Part shown: positions 58,986-64,000 of the stretch, piece after piece
How the letters are laid out: every line of letters starts with the position of its first letter
Numbering within the stretch: position 1 is the first letter of the stretch
NCBI RefSeq assembly: GCF_051014685.1
Contig: NC_135061.1
Coordinates: 4,175,029-4,239,028, forward strand
Length of the DNA stretch: 64,000 nucleotides
Reading direction: 5' to 3'
Origin: Ptiloglossa arizonensis
Lineage: Eukaryota; Arthropoda; Insecta; Hymenoptera; Colletidae
Made by a program: the position numbers and the translations under genes
Notes under the pieces: generated by a model
Seen by the model: only the letters and a program-made list of their open reading frames with translations
What the model was told of the DNA's origin: nothing
Database searches by the model: none

Positions 58986-59846
58986 AGAAGAGAGGTGGAC
59001 TCTAGCCACTGAAGAGCAAACTGGCCAGACTGCCTGCCGCCGTCGACAACGTAACACCGTTCTTCGCCGGCGAGTCACTACCGTGGTAGGGGAAACGAAC
59101 CAACCAACGTACGAACGTACGTACGAACGCGGAGCAATCGAGTGAAATAGCGAGACGCTGGATAAAATAATATTTCGCGCGGAACGCGATTCTCCAATGG
59201 CCGCTTTCACCTCGTTCGAACGAGATACGTCCGGTCGAACCGGGGGAAAAAAAAATGCGAGTGAAATTCCTGCGTTACACGTAACACTCGATATACCCAA
59301 CGTTGATTGCTACGACAGTAATTACCAGTCCATCCGAGGAGCTCCAATCCACGGAATGGTACAGTCATCGCGGACTAATCGCGATTTAAGTGGACTGATA
59401 TTAGAACCGTACGTGGGTTTTTATATTACGAGCTTCGATCGTGGAAAAATATTTCATTCCAATAATAGACGACCAAACAAAAATAATACACACCGAGAGT
59501 TATTCCTGGCGTTTCTTCGATCGTTCATCTGATAAGTTCCTTAAGTTTCTACTCTTCGTTCAACGCGAGATGTAATTTCGTTCCATCATTCCAATTCTAA
59601 TTTTTCTATAACGAGTAATCGTCGACGAATGTTCTCAGTGTTTCTTTCATTTTTATCCTGCTGAGAATATTACACGTTTCTTGTTTCGACACTGTTTAGC
59701 TGTATGGGAAATCTACCGAATACGTGTCATGGAGGAGCGTACAGAGTGTACGTGTTCGATTACGTTTAATCGAGGAAGAGTTACGCGCAAAATGCTCTTT
59801 GAATGTTCCACTTGGTGTATTTGTTGCTCGAAATGGTTTATAATTT

Positions 59847-60289
59847 TTAACCATTTGCACTCGAGGGTTCTTTGCTACCAGAAATCGACACCTCGAGAAA
59901 ATCTTCTAAGTTGTAAAATTAATCTGAAATTGAACATTTTTGTATACTTGGCCTACAAACGTTTACACTCTACGAAAATATAATATTTAAATTATAATTT
60001 GAATTCCAAACCATGAAATTTTCCCGGATAGAAAATAGTATACTGAATTAGGTGGCCACCAGAAGCCAATGTTACGTGTACTTGGGTTAATTTCTGTACG
60101 TTAATTGTCGTTTTCTCAAATAAAAGAACTAGTCAATAGAAGCGTATCATATTCGTACAATAATAACAACGACCTAGAAAAAAGTTCTGACCTCAGTTTT
60201 GGAACTTTGTCGATATATCGATAATAAACAAAAGCGAACTTACAGTACCGGATCAAAGTGTAAATCTCCTCTCGAGTCCAAAGGGTTAA
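59847..60289. mobile_element. TTAA element family C copy 2, with a nested repeat at ~60072-60265
   Basis: TTAACCATTTGCACTCGAGG at the left and CTCGAGTCCAAAGGGTTAA at the right. The interior is the reverse of 51676-51917, interrupted by the 200-bp repeat of 57418-57627. 58986-59846 before it shows no gene. Confidence 0.75.
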
Positions 60290-60565
60290 ATATTGCGCTT
60301 TAAACTATTCTAAATCGAATAATCTTCAAACACAGTTTAACCGAGAGGTAAGAAACTTTTTGAACGAAAACGATCAATGTTGGATCGAATTGCCTGGCTT
60401 CCAAGATCGTTTGACCTCACGATCTTTGATTTTTTTCACACTGTATCGCGCAAAAAAGTTAAGATCGATCAATGTACCGTATTGATTGCACAAAACCTGA
60501 AAAATGAAAATACGTTACCTAGAGTTCGTGCATCTCTAATTAGACGAGCGTAGTGAGTACGAGAG

Positions 60566-62285
60566 CGAGGTACAGTTACAATTAACAAGAAATGAAACAA
60601 TTACCAAAATACACTATTCTGTTCTCTCTGAAAAGCTGTACCTAGTAAGATTATGGACACGATTCTTGTTTGGAAATTTCAAACTCGATTATTTTGAAAA
60701 CTAGGTCGAAAATGAAAAAATTGTTTTTTTTCTTCTTTTGGGTAATTTTCTCACTTATTTCGCAAGTGAAACACTTTCCAACCGCTCCAAAAGTAAGGTA
60801 CAGTTACAATTAACAAGAAATGAAACAATTACACCAAAATCTACTATTCTGTTCTCTAAAAAGCTGTACCTCGTAAGATTATTTTGAAAACTAGGTCAAA
60901 AATGGAAAAATTGTTTTTCTCTTTTTTTTCTGTAATTTTCTCACTTTTTCCAAAGTGAAAGACTTTCCAACCGCTCCAAAAGCGAGGTACAGTTACAATT
61001 AACAAGAAATGAAACAATTACACCAAAATCTACTATTCTGTTCTCTAAAAAGCTGTACCTCGTAAGATTATTTCGAAAACTAGATCGAAAATGGAAAAAT
61101 TGTTTTTCTCTTTTTTTTCTGCAATTTTCTCACTTTTCGCAAGTGAAACACTTTCCAACCGCTCCAAAAGCGAGCTACAGTTACAATTAACAACAAACGA
61201 AACAATTACCAAAATCCCACTATTCTATTCTCTAAAAAGCTGTACCTCGTAAGATTATTTCGAAAACTAGGTCAAAAATGGAAAAATTGTTTCTTTTTCG
61301 TAATTTTCTCATTTTTTTCGGAAGTGAAACACTTTCCAACCGCTCCAAAAGCGAAATGCAATTACAATTAACAAGAAATGAAACAATTACACCAAAATCT
61401 ACTATTCTGTTCTCTAAAAAGCTGTACCTCGTAAGATTATTTCGAAAACTGGGTCTAAAATGGAAAAATTGTTTCTTTTTCGTAATTTTCTCATTTTTTC
61501 GGAAGTGAAACACTTTCCAACCGCTCCAAAAGCGAGCTACAGTTACAATTAACAACAAACGAAACAATTACCAAAATCCCACTATTCTATTCTCTCTAAT
61601 AAAGCTGTACCTCGTAAGATTATTTCGAAAACTAGGTCAAAAATGGAAAAATTGTTTTTCTCTTTTTTTTCTGTAATTTTCTCACTTTTTCCAAAGTGAA
61701 AGACTTTCCAACCGCTCCAAAAGCGAGGTGCAATTACAATTAACAACAAACGAAACAATTACCAAAATCCCACTATTCTATTCTCTCTAATAAAGCTGTA
61801 CCTCGTAAGATTATTTCGAAAACTAGGTCAAAAATGGAAAAATTGTTTCTTTTTCGTAATTTTCTCATTTTTTTCGGAAGTGAAACACTTTCCAACCCAT
61901 CCAAAACCGAGGTACAGTTACAATTAACAACAAACGAAACAATTACCAAAATCCCACTATTCTATTCTCTAAAAAGCTGTACCTCGTAAGATTATTTCGA
62001 AAACTAGATCGAAAATGGAAAAATTGTTTTTCTCTTTTTTTTCTGTAATTTTCTCACTTTTCGCAAGTGAAACACTTTCCAACCGCTCCAAAAGCGAGGT
62101 ACAGTTACAATTAACAACAAACGAAACAATTACCAAAATCCCACTATTCTATTCTCTAAAAAGCTGTACCTCGTAAGATTATTTCGAAAACTAGGTCAAA
62201 AATGGAAAAACTGTTCCTTTCTTTTTTCCTTTTTCCGTAATTTTCTCACTTTTTCGCAAGTGAAACACTTTCCAACCGCTTGTAC
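60566..62285. repeat. ~185-bp tandem array, 9 copies, each with an inverted repeat
   Basis: Units begin near GCGAGGTACAGTTACAATTA at 60566, 60795, 60984, 61169, 61351, 61532, 61722, 61909 and 62094, and contain AAAAGCTGTACCTCGTAAG and CACTTTCCAACCGCTCC. CGAGGTACAG and CTGTACCTCG within a unit are inverted repeats about 85 bp apart. Confidence 0.94.
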
Positions 62286-63620
62286 GTGTTGCTCGAAAGC
62301 ACAACCGTACAGGCGTTCACCGTAAATCGTGCGTCGTGAATTGTTCGTTTCGAAGTTTGATTGTAACAATCACACAACTAGAAATCTGTCGGTGAGCTCG
62401 GTCGTGTTTAACCTAATTTGTTTGCAACTCGTAGCCTGAAACGCGAGGCTACACCGTGGCCTAAAATAACAAAGCTTATTTAACGCACTCGCCCGGTTTC
62501 CACGAGACGTGGAAACAGAAAGAGAGAAATAGACAGATAGATAGAGAGAGATATATATATATAAAAGCAAGGACAACGCGAACGACCACCCCGTAGGAAT
62601 CTTCGCAATTTCAGGACCTCTTTCGAGAAGACAACGGTTGGATCGATTAACGGGATCGTTCTCCTTTTGTCCGCTCGTCGAAAGAATTAATCAGCGAGGA
62701 GTAAATTGGCCCCAGACTGCCTGTCGCCTTTGGGAGCGCGGTATACGTGCCAATAAAACTGGCCAGTGGAACGAGGAACGCGGTACCAAAACGTCCTGCA
62801 CTGACGTCGACACATTTTCTGACCTTATTCGACGAAATTAGAAATCTATCGGGCACGAACGAAAGACGCGATCCTCGTTCCGGCTTCGACTAACTCGCGT
62901 CGAGCGCGAATCGAAACCTCCAAGTTCTTCGATCTTCAACGTATCCGTCTCAGGATTTCAGAGTCGGTGACTTTCGAAATGGAAAACAGAGAAGGAAATT
63001 TGTAGGTAGTTGATAACGTTCTCACCGATGAAAAACGCGTGGAAATGATTATTTCATCGGAAGGGAAATATGGCACTATTTGACAGACATATAATTGCAC
63101 TCGAGGATGTGCAATTGTAAGAAGAATCGAAATTGTAGCGAAAGAAATTTTGGTAGTTGAGATGGGAAAATGTAAATTAAGTACGATTGTGTACACGATT
63201 TTCAACGTAAGTGGACAATTACGTACGATTGTACGTTTGCTAAGTTTGTATTGAATGTTGTAAAATGTATGTGTTGTGAATTTTGTAAACGCACAGTGGT
63301 CGTTAATGGTTCTCAAGCCGATAAGATATCAATTAAATGAAGTATTATTATTTATTTTCTAGCAAGCTGTATTTTTAAATATCGACTAAATCGTTATCGA
63401 AAACTAGATTTATACATTTGTACACGTATCGAATTTTGGAACAAAATTTCTACAATGCAGTTATTTCTGCTTTCGAGCAACAAAATCGGGGTTTCCAGTT
63501 TTCTCGAAAGCAATGTCGATGGGTACACGACCATAAACAGTGTACAGAAGGGGAATGGATTTCGTGACTCGAATCCGGTGTAAAGATTGTCGCTCGAAAG
63601 CGGGAAATACTACATTAAAC
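62286..63620. other. Non-coding; GA/TA simple repeat at 62520-62565
   Basis: GC-rich to about 62.95 kb and AT-rich after it. No exon supported. Confidence 0.45.
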
Positions 63621-63624
63621 AATT

Positions 63625-64000
63625 CGATGCACAGAAATCCATTTATAAGAGCAAATTTGAAAATTTCAATCAAAAATTCACCAAACCGAACAGAGAAACA
63701 ATTATCAGGTCTTCCTTCAACAAAGAACAATGTGACCCTAATTTCCAGCTTTCAAAAACCAATAGAATCCCATACAATTGTAAAAAAAAACAAATTTCTC
63801 TGATTTTGTTAAAGAACAGTTTACTCATTAACAAAATGAAAGACGTAGTAAATAACGAAAGTATACTACAGAAATCCATTTATAAGAGAAAATTTGAAAA
63901 TTTCAATCAAAATTTCACCAAACCGAACAGAGAAACAATTATCAGGTCTTCTTTTAACAAAGAACAATGTGTCACCCTAATTTCCAGCTTTTGATAACCG
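63625..64000. repeat. ~135-bp direct repeat, spacing ~239 bp, running off the right edge
   Basis: CAGAAATCCATTTATAAGAG to CCTAATTTCCAGCTTT occurs at 63629 and again at 63868. The plus-strand frame at 63587-63994 spans both copies. It may be the start of another array beyond the window. Confidence 0.85.

Noticed and set aside
58767..59300. 177-codon minus-strand frame
   Set aside because: Ser/Arg-rich reading of the promoter-like GC block, without homology.

Overview
The window is eukaryotic, AT-rich nuclear DNA, most likely from an insect and probably a hymenopteran. The main evidence is one recognisable gene, the E-protein daughterless (da). It is split into short exons with GT-AG introns on the minus strand and is closer to vertebrate TCF4/TCF12 in several blocks than to the fly protein. 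A TTAGG-based minisatellite and many short non-autonomous DNA transposons fit an insect. The species assignment is inference.

Layout (da is read right to left). From 18.3 to 2.2 kb lie the exons of da. A possible short first exon (18282-18320) is followed by exons at 17583-17667, 11703-11839, 7588-7860, 6970-7131, 6015-6074, 5266-5409, 5063-5180 and 2242-2380. Reading phase is continuous across every junction, which gives about 370 codons from the transactivation part of the protein up to the basic stretch GKGTKRSRRY. The DNA-binding and dimerisation bHLH exon and the 3' end are not in the window and should lie beyond its left edge. Two exons carry related LDDAI-type helices. All junctions around them are phase 0, so either or both could be used.

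From 18.3 to 64 kb I find no second gene that I can name. There are three weaker exon candidates, also on the minus strand: a 214-codon open exon at 45538-46179, a 51-nt exon at 47496-47546, and a GC-rich possible first exon ending at 58861. They fit distal 5' exons of da, or a separate gene. The rest looks like intron or intergenic DNA.

The non-coding DNA is unusually full of different tandem repeats, more than 20 families with periods from 15 to 416 bp. The most striking is a 2.8-kb array at 27.9-30.7 kb. It is organised like a higher-order satellite: three unlike monomers form a 416-bp unit repeated with exact spacing. Others include a 27-bp array that encodes a nonapeptide repeat, a 25-bp array carrying two TTAGG motifs per unit, four ~392-bp units with mosaic variants, and nine ~185-bp units near the right end. 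Interspersed among these are short elements flanked by TTAA with CCC-starting termini (piggyBac-like), ~130-bp mariner-like MITEs, and one element with 29-bp GGGTGTCCC-type termini. One TTAA element contains a nested second repeat.
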